Source of the DNA: an uncultured Ignavibacteria bacterium
GTDB taxonomy: Bacteria; Bacteroidota; Ignavibacteria; SZUA-365
Assembly (NCBI GenBank): GCA_913061095.1
Contig: CAJXVM010000002.1
Span: 270,334 to 334,333, forward strand
Direction: 5' to 3'
DNA: 64,000 nt
Position numbers and translations under genes: made by a program. Numbering within the stretch: position 1 is the first letter of the stretch; each line of letters begins with the position of its first letter. Of the stretch, positions 37,793-46,386 are shown one piece after another. The notes under the pieces are model-generated. The model was given only the letters and a program-made list of their open reading frames with translations, made no database searches and had not been told where the DNA came from.

Positions 37793-39496
37793 TCAGGGTT
37801 TCATGAGTTCCCGCGCGCTCTGCAGCGAGGCGTCGGTGATCCTGTCGCCGCTGAGCAGGCGCGCCACTTCGCGCATGCGGGCCTCGGTCTCGAGCGCGGT
37901 GAGGCGCGTGGCAGTGCGGCCGTCGCGCACCTTTTTCTCGACGAGCAGATGCGCGTCACCCACACCGGCGATCTGGGGCAGGTGTGTAATGGCGAGGATC
38001 TGATGCTCGCGTGAAAGATCGTGCATCGCGTCACCCACCTTGCGCGCGATCGTGCCGCTCACGCCGACGTCGATCTCGTCGAAGACCATGATGGGAATCC
38101 CGTCGCGTCCGGCGAAGATCGATTTCAACGCCAGCATGATGCGCGACACCTCTCCGCCGCTGACAACCTTGTGCAGCGGCTTCGCATCCTCGCCAAGATT
38201 CGTTGAGAGATGGAATTCCACCTCGTCCCAGCCGTACTCGTCGCAGGCAACCGGCTGCTTCCCGCGCAGCAGGTGGCGGATCTCTCCGGTGGATGACGGA
38301 CGCACTTCCAGCCGGGTCTCGAACACCGCGTGCTTGATGCCGAGCCGCTTCAGCTCGGCCACGACTGCCTTGCCCAGTGCGTCCGCCGCGCCGCGGCGCG
38401 TCGTGCTCAGCTCTGATGCCGCCCGCGAGGTTTTCGCGCGCAGCGTCTCCGCCCTGCGTTCGAGCTCCTCGATGCGGTCGTCAATGGAGTCGAGTCCGTC
38501 GAGCTCCGTGCGCAGTTCCTCGCGTTTCTCCAGCACTTCGGAAAGCGTCATCCGGAACTTCCGCTTCAATTCCATCAGCTCCGCGAGCCGGTGGCGCAGC
38601 TGTTCGGCGCGGTCGGGTGTGAAATCGATGCCGTCGATGTAATCGCGCACGCTGCGCGCGATTTCCGAGAGTCCGTCGGCGGTCGTGTGAATTTCCTTTT
38701 TCAGCGGCTCGAGTGACTCGTCGATGCGCGTCAGGTCGTCGAACAGCTTCTCGCTGCGCCCGAGCATGTCGACCACGTTCTGTTCGCCGTCGTAGAGCAG
38801 ATCGAGAATGCCGTTCGCAGACACCGCGAGCTTCTCCGCGTGCTCGACCACGCGCAGTTCCTGTTCGATGGATTCATCCTCGCCGTCTTCGGGACGCACG
38901 AGGTCGATCTCCCGCAGCTGATGCTCCGCCACGAGCCGGCGCTCGTCGATGCGGTCGCGCGTTCGGCGCGCGTCGTCCAGCTCACTGAGCGCCGCCGTGA
39001 ATTCCCCGTACAGCAGCTGATAGGCGTGCAGTTTTTCCGCAACTGCGGGATCACTGTCGAGCACGAGGCGATGGGTTTCCGGGCGCAGCAGCGACTGGTG
39101 TTCGTGCTGTCCGTGAATGTCGACCAGCCGGTCACCCAGCTCCCGCAGCGCGCCGATCTGCACCGGCGTGTCGTTGACGAATGCGCGGCTCACGCCCTTC
39201 GTGGACACCTCCCGGCGGAGAATCAGCACGGGCTGCCACTCCGCTTCCATGCTCTCGATCATGGGACGCAGGTGTTCGAGCCGGGCGGCGTCGAGTTCCG
39301 CCTCGACGATCGCCTTGCTGCTGCCCTGCCGCACCATGGTGGTGTCGGCGCGCTCGCCGAGCACGAGTCCCAGTGCATCGATGACGATGGATTTTCCCGC
39401 TCCTGTCTCTCCCGTCATGACAGTGAGTCCGGGTCCGAAGGCGATGCGGATTTCCTCGATCAGCGCGAAATTCCTGATAAGCAGCGAGGTAAGCAT
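37793..39496 (-). CDS. recN: DNA repair protein RecN
   Basis: 567-residue SMC-like ATPase. Walker A GETGAGKS (29-36), long coiled coil (about 150-370), ABC signature VVSGGEVSRIMLALK, Walker B MVFDEIDVGVSG and H-loop ITHLPQIAG. RecN acts in double-strand-break repair and is SOS-induced in many bacteria; I see no copy of the lexA-type box in its ~150-bp upstream gap. First gene of a six-gene operon. Confidence 0.97.
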   Translation of the reverse strand: MLTSLLIRNFALIEEIRIAFGPGLTVMTGETGAGKSIVIDALGLVLGERADTTMVRQGSSKAIVEAELDAARLEHLRPMIESMEAEWQPVLILRREVSTKGVSRAFVNDTPVQIGALRELGDRLVDIHGQHEHQSLLRPETHRLVLDSDPAVAEKLHAYQLLYGEFTAALSELDDARRTRDRIDERRLVAEHQLREIDLVRPEDGEDESIEQELRVVEHAEKLAVSANGILDLLYDGEQNVVDMLGRSEKLFDDLTRIDESLEPLKKEIHTTADGLSEIARSVRDYIDGIDFTPDRAEQLRHRLAELMELKRKFRMTLSEVLEKREELRTELDGLDSIDDRIEELERRAETLRAKTSRAASELSTTRRGAADALGKAVVAELKRLGIKHAVFETRLEVRPSSTGEIRHLLRGKQPVACDEYGWDEVEFHLSTNLGEDAKPLHKVVSGGEVSRIMLALKSIFAGRDGIPIMVFDEIDVGVSGTIARKVGDAMHDLSREHQILAITHLPQIAGVGDAHLLVEKKVRDGRTATRLTALETEARMREVARLLSGDRITDASLQSARELMKP

Positions 39497-39647
39497 GAAG
39501 GCCCTGTTGTTTCGGGTACCGTTTGCGACAATCTAGAATCTGCCCCGCTCTTGTGCAAGGCAGGAAATGACTCCTCCCCGTTTCCCGGCGAACTCCGGCA
39601 CGAACAACAGCAGGGGCGCCATCCCGCCTGTGCCCGGACGCAGGGCG

Positions 39648-40445
39648 TTATTCCTCCTCTTCCTCCGGCTCCCAGAAGGTGAAATTCGGAATGTCGCGGT
39701 GCAGGCCGTGATAGAAGGCCATGTGGAAAAAGCTCTGCAGTCCCTCCTGTGCATCCGGGGTGAACTTGTAGCGGTAATGCGCGGGAATCGATTCACGGCC
39801 GGTCTCCGTCCCCTTGCCCCGCATCTGCTCGTCAATGGATTCGAGCACCTGCGCATCCACGGCCTCCCCGGCGCGACGCATCACGTCGTCGATGGTCTGA
39901 TCCATGCGCGCCTCCCATCCGATCAGCACTTCGCGTACAAAAGGCAGCTGCGTCATGTCGAACCACTCGTCGATGATGTCGAGCGCGGTGGCATCGCCCG
40001 TCGGCTCATGCTCATCGCCGGGAATGAACAGCATCGCGTCCACCGCGGCGAGCGCACTCCCGGGCTCGCGCTTCATCGGAAAAAAGCGCGGATGCATGCC
40101 ATATTTCTCCTTGAGGACGATCTCGGTGAGCATGGTTTCGAGTCCGGGCTCGCCGTAGAATCCGACGGTGTCGATCCTCCGCAGGCCGGAATTGAACTGA
40201 AGGATGATCTCGTCCGTTGCGCCGGTTGCCGCGACGCAGGCACCCGCAAGCAGGGCCAGATCTCCCTCCCGCTTTGCGAACACCAGTGGGGATGCCAGCG
40301 CCAGATCGGCCTCGCCTTCGAGGAATTTCCACTCCACGTCGTCGCGTGACTGATCCAGACGCTCGTATGCCGGACCTGCCTCGACGTCGATGGCGTCGAG
40401 GAGGACGCGGTTGCGCGCATGTTCCTGTGCGGTGAGAATGGGCAT
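39648..40445 (-). CDS. MqnA/MqnD-family protein (chorismate dehydratase-like)
   Basis: 265 residues. The two-lobed solute-binding-like fold of the menaquinone futalosine pathway is suggested by ADLALASPLVFAKREGDLALL, DTVGFYGEPGLETMLTEIVL, LFIPGDEHEPTGDA and DEWFDMTQLPFVREV, the last matching the EW..(T)GLPFVFA motif of MqnA. MqnA makes 3-[(1-carboxyvinyl)oxy]benzoate from chorismate. It ends in an acidic EEEEE tail. It lies 9 bp after rplS, an odd place for a quinone gene; it may be a divergent relative with another ligand. Confidence 0.6.
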   Translation of the reverse strand: MPILTAQEHARNRVLLDAIDVEAGPAYERLDQSRDDVEWKFLEGEADLALASPLVFAKREGDLALLAGACVAATGATDEIILQFNSGLRRIDTVGFYGEPGLETMLTEIVLKEKYGMHPRFFPMKREPGSALAAVDAMLFIPGDEHEPTGDATALDIIDEWFDMTQLPFVREVLIGWEARMDQTIDDVMRRAGEAVDAQVLESIDEQMRGKGTETGRESIPAHYRYKFTPDAQEGLQSFFHMAFYHGLHRDIPNFTFWEPEEEEE

Positions 40446-40454
40446 GAGCCCCGC

Positions 40455-40793
40455 TTAGGTCGTCTTCGCGCGGACCTGCTTGGCGGCGAGGCCGCGGAGA
40501 TAGAAGAGCTTCGCGCGGCGGACGTTTCCGCTGCGCACCTTCTCGACCTTCGCGATCATCGGCGAGTGCAGCGGGAAAATACGCTCGACACCGACGCCGT
40601 TCGAGACCTTGCGGACGGTGAAGGTTTTTTTCATGCCCGCGCCCTTCATGGCGATCACGATGCCCTGGTACTCCTGAATGCGCTCCTTGTTGCCCTCGCG
40701 GACGAGCACGTGCACATTGACCACGTCGCCGGGATGGAATTCCGGCAGGTCGTTGCGCATCATGGACTGTTCGATCAGATCAACTTGATTCAT
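40455..40793 (-). CDS. rplS: 50S ribosomal protein L19
   Basis: 112 residues with the L19 core: [27 protein letters not shown]-like [35 protein letters not shown] split over the middle, and [18 protein letters not shown]. It lies at the 30S-50S interface. The start is supported by AAGGAG 7 bp upstream. Standard position after trmD. Confidence 0.98.
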   Translation of the reverse strand: MNQVDLIEQSMMRNDLPEFHPGDVVNVHVLVREGNKERIQEYQGIVIAMKGAGMKKTFTVRKVSNGVGVERIFPLHSPMIAKVEKVRSGNVRRAKLFYLRGLAAKQVRAKTT

Positions 40794-40838
40794 GGGATTC
40801 TCCTTCGAAATATCTCATCCAAGAATATTAATATACTG

Positions 40839-41582
40839 CTATTCCTTGTCTTTTGCCCGGGGGCCGTCCCCGGACCGGGGGCTGGTTTTTGCCCGTGCAC
40901 CGCCGGATCCTTCGAGCAGATCCGGACGCCGCTCGCGCGTCATGCGGGAGGATTCCCGACGGCGCCAGGCCTCCACGCGCTTGTGGTCTCCGCTGAGCAG
41001 CTCGTCCGGCACACGCATGCCGCGGAATTCCGGGGGACGCGTGTAATACGGACAATCGAGTTCTCCTTCCATGAAGGAGTCGCTCAGCAGCGATTCGCCG
41101 TCCCCGATCACGCCGGGGATGAGGCGGACGACGGAATCGATGATCACCGCCGCGGCGAGTTCTCCGCCGGTGAGCACGTAATCCCCGATGGAGATTTCGC
41201 GCGTCACCAGCGCGTCGATCACCCGCTGGTCGACGCCCTTGTAATGCCCGCAGAGGATGATCAGGTTCTCGTGCAGCGAGAGCTGTTTGCACAGCCGCTG
41301 ATCATACACCTCGCCGGCCGGCGTCGTGAGGATGACCTCGTCGTAACTGCGCTCGGCCTGCAGGGCCTCGACGCACTCGAAAATGGGCTCGGGCTTGAGA
41401 ATCATGCCCGCGCCTCCGCCGTAGGGCGTGTCGTCGAGCGTGCGGTGTTTGTCATGCGCATATGCGCGCAAATCGTGGATGACGATCTCCACGTATCCGC
41501 CTTCCCGGGCGCGCTTGACGATGCTCTCGCTCAGGGGTCCTTCGAACAGCGGCGGAAACGCCGTTATGACGTCAATCCTCAT
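40839..41582 (-). CDS. trmD: tRNA (guanine37-N1)-methyltransferase
   Basis: 247 residues. SPOUT fold with MRIDVITAFPPLFEGPLSES, DDTPYGGGAGM, and the trefoil-knot SAM loop with ILCGHYKGVDQRV and SIGDYVLTGGELAA; C-terminal DELLSGDHKRVEAWRR. It makes m1G37, which prevents +1 frameshifting. The Met at 41582 is chosen; it overlaps the rimM stop by 11 bases. The last ~22 residues are a basic/Gly-rich tail beyond the usual end. Confidence 0.97.
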   Translation of the reverse strand: MRIDVITAFPPLFEGPLSESIVKRAREGGYVEIVIHDLRAYAHDKHRTLDDTPYGGGAGMILKPEPIFECVEALQAERSYDEVILTTPAGEVYDQRLCKQLSLHENLIILCGHYKGVDQRVIDALVTREISIGDYVLTGGELAAAVIIDSVVRLIPGVIGDGESLLSDSFMEGELDCPYYTRPPEFRGMRVPDELLSGDHKRVEAWRRRESSRMTRERRPDLLEGSGGARAKTSPRSGDGPRAKDKE

Positions 41583-42099
41583 CGAAATCCTCGAACAGCC
41601 CGGGGACGGGCTCGACGACAATCAATTTATTTTCTGTGTCCACCTTCCGGATGAACGCCGGCACCGCGGGAACGAGTACCTCGAATCCCCGGTGGTTCAC
41701 GACGTACACGTCGTTGGCGGGCAGCAGCATCACGTCGCGCACGACGCCGCGATCCTCGTTTTCCGGTGTCCGGACCGCGCAGCCGATGAGGTCGTGGATG
41801 AAATGGCGTCCCTCCGGGGGAGCCTCCATCTGCTCGTCGGTGATGTACACGTTCAGTCCGGCGAGCTCTTCGGCGCAGTCGCGGTCTTCGCAGCCCTCGA
41901 ACTGCAGGATCACTCGCGCATCGTCTTCTCCGCCGCCGGTCACCCGCATACTGCGGGCGGTGGCGGGATCACTGCCGACCAGCACCGACTCGAGCCGCGC
42001 GAAGCGTCCGGGGATGTCGGAGAACGATCGCAGCCGGACCGCGCCTTTCACGCCGTGCGCCGCAACAATGGATCCGATACAGCAGAGTTCCTGCGCCAT
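41572..42099 (-). CDS. rimM: Ribosome maturation factor RimM
   Basis: 175 residues. N-terminal RimM domain (CCIGSIVAAHGVKGAVRLRSF, EDRDCAEELAGLNVYI) and a PRC-barrel (FIHDLIGCAVRT, ILLPANDVYVVN-like segment, LVPAVPAFIRKVD). It helps 30S head assembly and binds S19. It overlaps trmD by 11 bases and lies 33 bp after rpsP, the conserved order. Confidence 0.95.
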   Translation of the reverse strand: MAQELCCIGSIVAAHGVKGAVRLRSFSDIPGRFARLESVLVGSDPATARSMRVTGGGEDDARVILQFEGCEDRDCAEELAGLNVYITDEQMEAPPEGRHFIHDLIGCAVRTPENEDRGVVRDVMLLPANDVYVVNHRGFEVLVPAVPAFIRKVDTENKLIVVEPVPGLFEDFDED

Positions 42100-42132
42100 G
42101 ATGCGAGCGAAATTCCGCGGGTGCGGAAATGC

Positions 42133-42747
42133 TTACGCCTTCTTTTCCTCGGAGTCGTCCTTCGCCTCGGTCTCCTGGGCGGGAGCATCCTCGGCGGCAG
42201 GAGCCTCTTCAGAAGCGGCCTCTTCGGCAGGAGCTTCCTCGGCGGCAGGTGCCTCTTCCGCGGCTTCCGCTGCGGCGGCTTCTTCCTTCGCCTTGGCTTC
42301 CTCTTCCTTCCTGGCCTTGGCTTCCTCTTCGGCCTTCTCCTTGGCTTCGGCTTCCGCCTTCACTTTGGCTTCTTCCTCACGGCGCTGCGCGCGGCGCTGC
42401 TTCTTCGACATGGTCTTGGCGCGACGCTCTTCCTTGTCCTTGCGCCATGCCTCGAGCTCCTGCTGGATTTCCTCTTCGTTCTTGCCCTTGCGGAGCAGGT
42501 GGAAATGCAGCATGATGCCCTGATCGCTCAGCAGACTGCGCACGGTGTCGCTCGGCTGTGCGCCGTTCTGCAGCCAGTACAGGGCGCGTTCTTCGTCAAT
42601 TTCAAGTTCCGCCGGGACGCTCAGCGGCTTGTACTGGCCGATGGCCTCGATAAAGCGGCCGTCACGGGGGAAACGGGAGTCCGCAGCCACGATCTTGAAG
42701 ATCGGCAGCTTCTTGCGTCCTCTTCTCTGCATGCGGAGTTTAACCAC
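42133..42747 (-). CDS. rpsP: 30S ribosomal protein S16 with long Ala/Glu/Lys tail
   Basis: 204 residues, more than twice the usual 80-90. The S16 core is at the N-terminus ([53 protein letters not shown]). From about residue 90 a charged helix ([20 protein letters not shown]) leads into a low-complexity [14 protein letters not shown] and [13 protein letters not shown] tail. The GTG at 42747 is chosen because it restores the normal MVKLR start and has GGAGG 10 bp upstream. The tail is presumably exposed on the 30S surface. Extended S16 proteins occur in other FCB bacteria. Confidence 0.95.
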   Translation of the reverse strand: MVKLRMQRRGRKKLPIFKIVAADSRFPRDGRFIEAIGQYKPLSVPAELEIDEERALYWLQNGAQPSDTVRSLLSDQGIMLHFHLLRKGKNEEEIQQELEAWRKDKEERRAKTMSKKQRRAQRREEEAKVKAEAEAKEKAEEEAKARKEEEAKAKEEAAAAEAAEEAPAAEEAPAEEAASEEAPAAEDAPAQETEAKDDSEEKKA

Positions 42748-42786
42748 GGAATTCAACCTCCAGGGTGAATGATGGAATTTTGTTGT

Positions 42787-44118
42787 CTATGAAAATTTCT
42801 GATTCATCATGCCCTGCGCGAACTGGCGCATGCCGCCGCGCGTCAGGCGTTTCATCATTTTCTGCATGTCGGTGAACTGCTTGAGCAGGCGGTTGACGTC
42901 CTGCACGGTCGTGCCGCTGCCCGAGGCGATGCGCTTGCGGCGACTGCCGTTGATGATCGCGGGCTTCTGCCGCTCCTCGGGCGTCATCGACTGAATCATC
43001 GCCTCGATCTTGACGAACATGTCGTCGCTGATTTCCTGCCCGCGCAGCGCCTTGCCGATACCCGGAATCATCTCCATGACCGACGAAAGCGAGCCCATTT
43101 TCTTGATCGCCTGCAGCTGCGAGTAAAAATCCTCCAGCGTGAACTGGTTCTTGCGCATCTTGCGCTCGAGCTGCGCGGCCTGGTCCTCGTCGAACTGCTC
43201 CTGCGCCTTCTCGGCGAGCGTGACGATGTCGCCCATGCCGAGGATGCGCGAGGCCATGCGGTCGGGATGGAAGGGCTCGAGCGCGTCGAGCTTCTCTCCT
43301 ACCGAGGCGAACTTGATCGGCTTGTCGACAACGCGGCGGATGGACAGCGCCGCGCCGCCGCGGGTGTCGCCGTCGAGCTTGGTGAGCACCACGCCGTTGA
43401 AGTCGAGCCGGTCATGAAAGGCCTTGGCCGTCGTCACCGCGTCCTGTCCCGTCATCGAATCCACCACGAAGAGGATTTCGGTGGGATTGACGCGCTGTTT
43501 GATGTCGGCAACCTCCGTCATCATTTCCTCATCGATGCTCAGGCGTCCCGCCGTATCGATGATGATGACATTGCACATGTTCTTGCGCGCGTATTCGAGC
43601 GACTCCTCGGCGATCTGCACCGGATGCTTCTCGTCGCCGGAATAGACCGGAACCGACACCTGCCCGGCCAGCTGCTTGAGCTGTCCGATCGCGGCCGGAC
43701 GATAGACGTCCGCCGCCACCAGCAGCGGCTGTCGTCCCTGGCTTTTGAGATGCTGCGCGAGTTTGGCGCTGAACGTCGTTTTACCCGAGCCCTGCAGTCC
43801 CGCCACCATGACGATGGTCGGACCCGTGCGGGCCATGTTCATATCCGCCTTTTCCGAGCCCATGAGCGCGACCAGTTCGTCGTGCAGGACTTTGACGATC
43901 TGCTGTCCGGGCGTCAGGCTCTTTATCACGTCCTGCCCTAGCGCCTTTTCCTTCACGCTCTCGATGAAATCCTTCGTCACCTGAAAGTTGACGTCGGCTT
44001 CCAGCAGGGCGCGGCGGACCTCCCGCAGCGTATCGGAGACATTCTCTTCCGATATGCGGTGCTGGCCCTTTACCTTGCGGAGGGCATCTTCCAGTCTGTC
44101 AGACAGTGCTTCAAACAT
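42787..44118 (-). CDS. ffh: Signal recognition particle protein Ffh
   Basis: 443 residues. N domain, GTPase G domain with G1 GLQGSGKTTFSAKLA, DTAGRLSIDEEMM, TKLDGDTRGGAALS, and a Met-rich M domain with the RNA-binding SGTTVQDVNRLLKQF and C-terminal MMKRLTRGGMRQF. It targets nascent membrane and secretory proteins with 4.5S RNA and FtsY. First gene of the ffh-rpsP-rimM-trmD-rplS-mqnA-like operon. Confidence 0.98.
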   Translation of the reverse strand: MFEALSDRLEDALRKVKGQHRISEENVSDTLREVRRALLEADVNFQVTKDFIESVKEKALGQDVIKSLTPGQQIVKVLHDELVALMGSEKADMNMARTGPTIVMVAGLQGSGKTTFSAKLAQHLKSQGRQPLLVAADVYRPAAIGQLKQLAGQVSVPVYSGDEKHPVQIAEESLEYARKNMCNVIIIDTAGRLSIDEEMMTEVADIKQRVNPTEILFVVDSMTGQDAVTTAKAFHDRLDFNGVVLTKLDGDTRGGAALSIRRVVDKPIKFASVGEKLDALEPFHPDRMASRILGMGDIVTLAEKAQEQFDEDQAAQLERKMRKNQFTLEDFYSQLQAIKKMGSLSSVMEMIPGIGKALRGQEISDDMFVKIEAMIQSMTPEERQKPAIINGSRRKRIASGSGTTVQDVNRLLKQFTDMQKMMKRLTRGGMRQFAQGMMNQKFS

Positions 44119-44227
44119 AAAAATATCGTGTACGCATCGTTCACAATCGTACTAGCTTGGAAAAATAATGAAGTTACGGGGGAAAACAAAGGCGCGGAAT
44201 CGGATTTTAGCCGCATGCCGCGCCGAA

Positions 44228-44315
44228 GTCCCGCGGAGCGGGACAAAAGCGGGTTGGCTGCCGAGGGCCCGCCGCAGCGCAGCGTAGGCGGAGCGCAGCG
44301 TAGGCGGGTTGGCTG
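44228..44315. repeat. Intergenic palindromic and tandem repeat cluster
   Basis: The 246-bp gap before ffh holds a hairpin (GTCCCGC at 44228-44234 with GCGGGAC at 44238-44244), two adjacent copies of the 16-mer AGCGCAGCGTAGGCGG (44276-44291 and 44292-44307), and GCGGGTTGGCTG twice (44249, 44304). No ORF is present. It looks like a short dispersed intergenic repeat; no second locus with the same 16-mer was seen here. Confidence 0.65.
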
Positions 44316-44364
44316 CTCCCTGGAGACCAGGTTCACTGCCGTTCGAATTGCGACAGGCTTGATC

Positions 44365-46149
44365 TCATTTCGTCACCAGCACCTTTCCCGTGCGCACGTC
44401 ATCCTCCGTGCGCACGAAGAGCATGTACATGCCGGGGACGACACCCGCAAGCGTGATTCGTCCGTGCGTACGGATATCGCCACCGTTCACCTGCACTTCG
44501 CGCAGCTTTCGGCCGAGCATGTCATGCAGCGAAACCGTGGCCTCGCCGGGCGTGTCAATGATGAAGCGCAGTTCGTCACGGGCCGGCTGGGGATGGATGA
44601 AAATGCCTGCGTCCAATGGATCGGGAACAGGCAGCTCGTCCACACCGAGAGGAGTATCGTGGATGATACCGATGAACACATCCCCTCTGCCGGTACGGAC
44701 GGTCTTATGCCCTGTGGGGCGGACCGGTACGGGGCCACCCTCGGTGTAAAACATGGACTCACCGCAGAAATACACGCGGCCATCGTCAGTGCGCAACAAT
44801 CGCGACATGGCACCGCGTGCGATGTCGTGCACCGGTATCGCACGTTCCGGCGTGCGTGTCTGAACGTTGTATGTCAGGAGTGCACCGCGGGTCAGACAGT
44901 CCTCCGGCTTTGCAGGTAATAATGGGAATTCCTGCGAATCACTTGTCACAAGCAGTGTCACAGTTTGAGAATCCGTATTAAAAACACCGCTGCTCACGTA
45001 ATCCATACTACCACCTCCGAGAAAGGTGATCTCCTCGAATGACATCGTCTGCAGGGAAAACAATCCGATGATGGCATCACTCGTGTGATCAGCATTACTA
45101 CTGTCTTCGATGAATGTGGACTGCCAGGCATTCGGTGTCACGGGAAAATCCGGAGAATAGGACGATCCGGTAATCAGTATACGGTCGTTCCCCGTTGGAA
45201 CAATATCATGGAAATATTCTTGCCTGCTCCCTCCCAGATACGTCGAGTACACCCGCTTGAGACTGTCCTTCGAGATCACCACCAGGTAGGCATCGTTCCA
45301 GCCGCCGGCAAAGGTTTTCTGATATGTGTTCTCCGTCACGGGCATATCGGTGGCATCGACCGTACCGGCGAACACGATGTAGTTTTCCGTTTCGGCAAGA
45401 CCGCGCCACGCATCCTCGCCGGGATAGGTCAGTCCGCCGTGATAGCTGCAGTACGTCAGATTGAGCGTTGAATCGAAGATCGCGATGAAGGCGTCCCAGC
45501 CATCGAGAATCCCCAGCTTTCGCGGCTGAAATGCATTCGGGGTGACTGGAAGGTCGGTGGAACTGCCCGCCCCGGTGATGACAATACTGCCATCGCTCAG
45601 CAGCAATGCACGATTTATTGCATCGCGACCACTTCCCCCGAAATATCCGGAATGCAGAATTGAAAATGTGTCAAGTGAGAGAACCGCCAGCCAGGTATTA
45701 TGTTCTCCTATGTATTCGGATTCCCACGCAGTACCGGTTGTCGGCATATCTCGGGAATAGGTGCTCAAAACAATCAACAACCTATCATCATCAAGCAGGA
45801 TGGCATCAGAGAGCGACTCATTCCTCGATCCGCCAACATAACTGCAGTAAATCAACTCACTGCAGTCCGCATTGAATACGGCAATGAATCCATCCATCGA
45901 GTCGGTAAATTCACTTTTCATCGCATCAGGCGTCACCGGCAGGTCGTCCTCCTCAGTGCGACCCGCAATAATGATGCGGTCGCGTTTTGCGTCGTGCACC
46001 ATGACGAATGGATCCGTCATATATCCATCCCCGCCGAACAACGTCAGGATTTCCCAGTACCGATCCTGCTGTGCGGTGGCACCTGTTGTCATCAGTAAAA
46101 ACAGGAGCGGCAGCACGCATGCCGCCGCTCCGCAATGCAACCATCTCAT
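44365..46149 (-). CDS. T9SS-sorted SBBP-repeat beta-propeller protein
   Basis: 594 residues with a signal peptide (MRWLHCGAAACVLPLLFLLM, cleaved near ATAQ). Repeats of the form TYLGGSRQEYFHDIV, SYVGGSRNESLSDAI and HSGYFGGSGRDAINRA, each followed by DLPVTPNAFQ-like strands, are SBBP beta-propeller blades. The C-terminal ~80 residues are a T9SS type A sorting domain ending RTGKVLVTK. It is secreted to the surface; role unknown. Its ATG lies inside the stop codon of a broken paralogue just upstream, so translation may once have been coupled. Confidence 0.85.
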   Translation of the reverse strand: MRWLHCGAAACVLPLLFLLMTTGATAQQDRYWEILTLFGGDGYMTDPFVMVHDAKRDRIIIAGRTEEDDLPVTPDAMKSEFTDSMDGFIAVFNADCSELIYCSYVGGSRNESLSDAILLDDDRLLIVLSTYSRDMPTTGTAWESEYIGEHNTWLAVLSLDTFSILHSGYFGGSGRDAINRALLLSDGSIVITGAGSSTDLPVTPNAFQPRKLGILDGWDAFIAIFDSTLNLTYCSYHGGLTYPGEDAWRGLAETENYIVFAGTVDATDMPVTENTYQKTFAGGWNDAYLVVISKDSLKRVYSTYLGGSRQEYFHDIVPTGNDRILITGSSYSPDFPVTPNAWQSTFIEDSSNADHTSDAIIGLFSLQTMSFEEITFLGGGSMDYVSSGVFNTDSQTVTLLVTSDSQEFPLLPAKPEDCLTRGALLTYNVQTRTPERAIPVHDIARGAMSRLLRTDDGRVYFCGESMFYTEGGPVPVRPTGHKTVRTGRGDVFIGIIHDTPLGVDELPVPDPLDAGIFIHPQPARDELRFIIDTPGEATVSLHDMLGRKLREVQVNGGDIRTHGRITLAGVVPGMYMLFVRTEDDVRTGKVLVTK

Positions 46150-46213
46150 TTCGTCACCAGCACTTTTCCCGTTCGCACGTCATCCACCGTGCGCACGAGG
46201 AGCATGTACATAT
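46146..46213 (-). pseudogene. Remnant: last 21 codons of a T9SS paralogue
   Basis: The minus strand encodes MYMLLVRTVDDVRTGKVLVTK and a stop, identical at 19 of 21 residues to the end of the adjacent 594-residue protein, with about 4 changes in 63 bases. Nothing upstream continues the frame as a sorting domain. It is the tail of a deleted tandem copy. Its TGA overlaps the ATG of the surviving gene. Confidence 0.85.
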
Positions 46214-46386
46214 CTATAACTGCGCATGAGAACCTCCAGTGGTAATGGAAAGTATCCCCCCCGATTGTAACGGAGGAAGTCTCATCTATAAACGATTCAC
46301 ATAACCATTATCGCGTATTTACACAAAAAATGTAGCGACGGAAAAGAGAAAATGCAAGACGGCGTGGTGCGTTCTTCCAGGTATAA

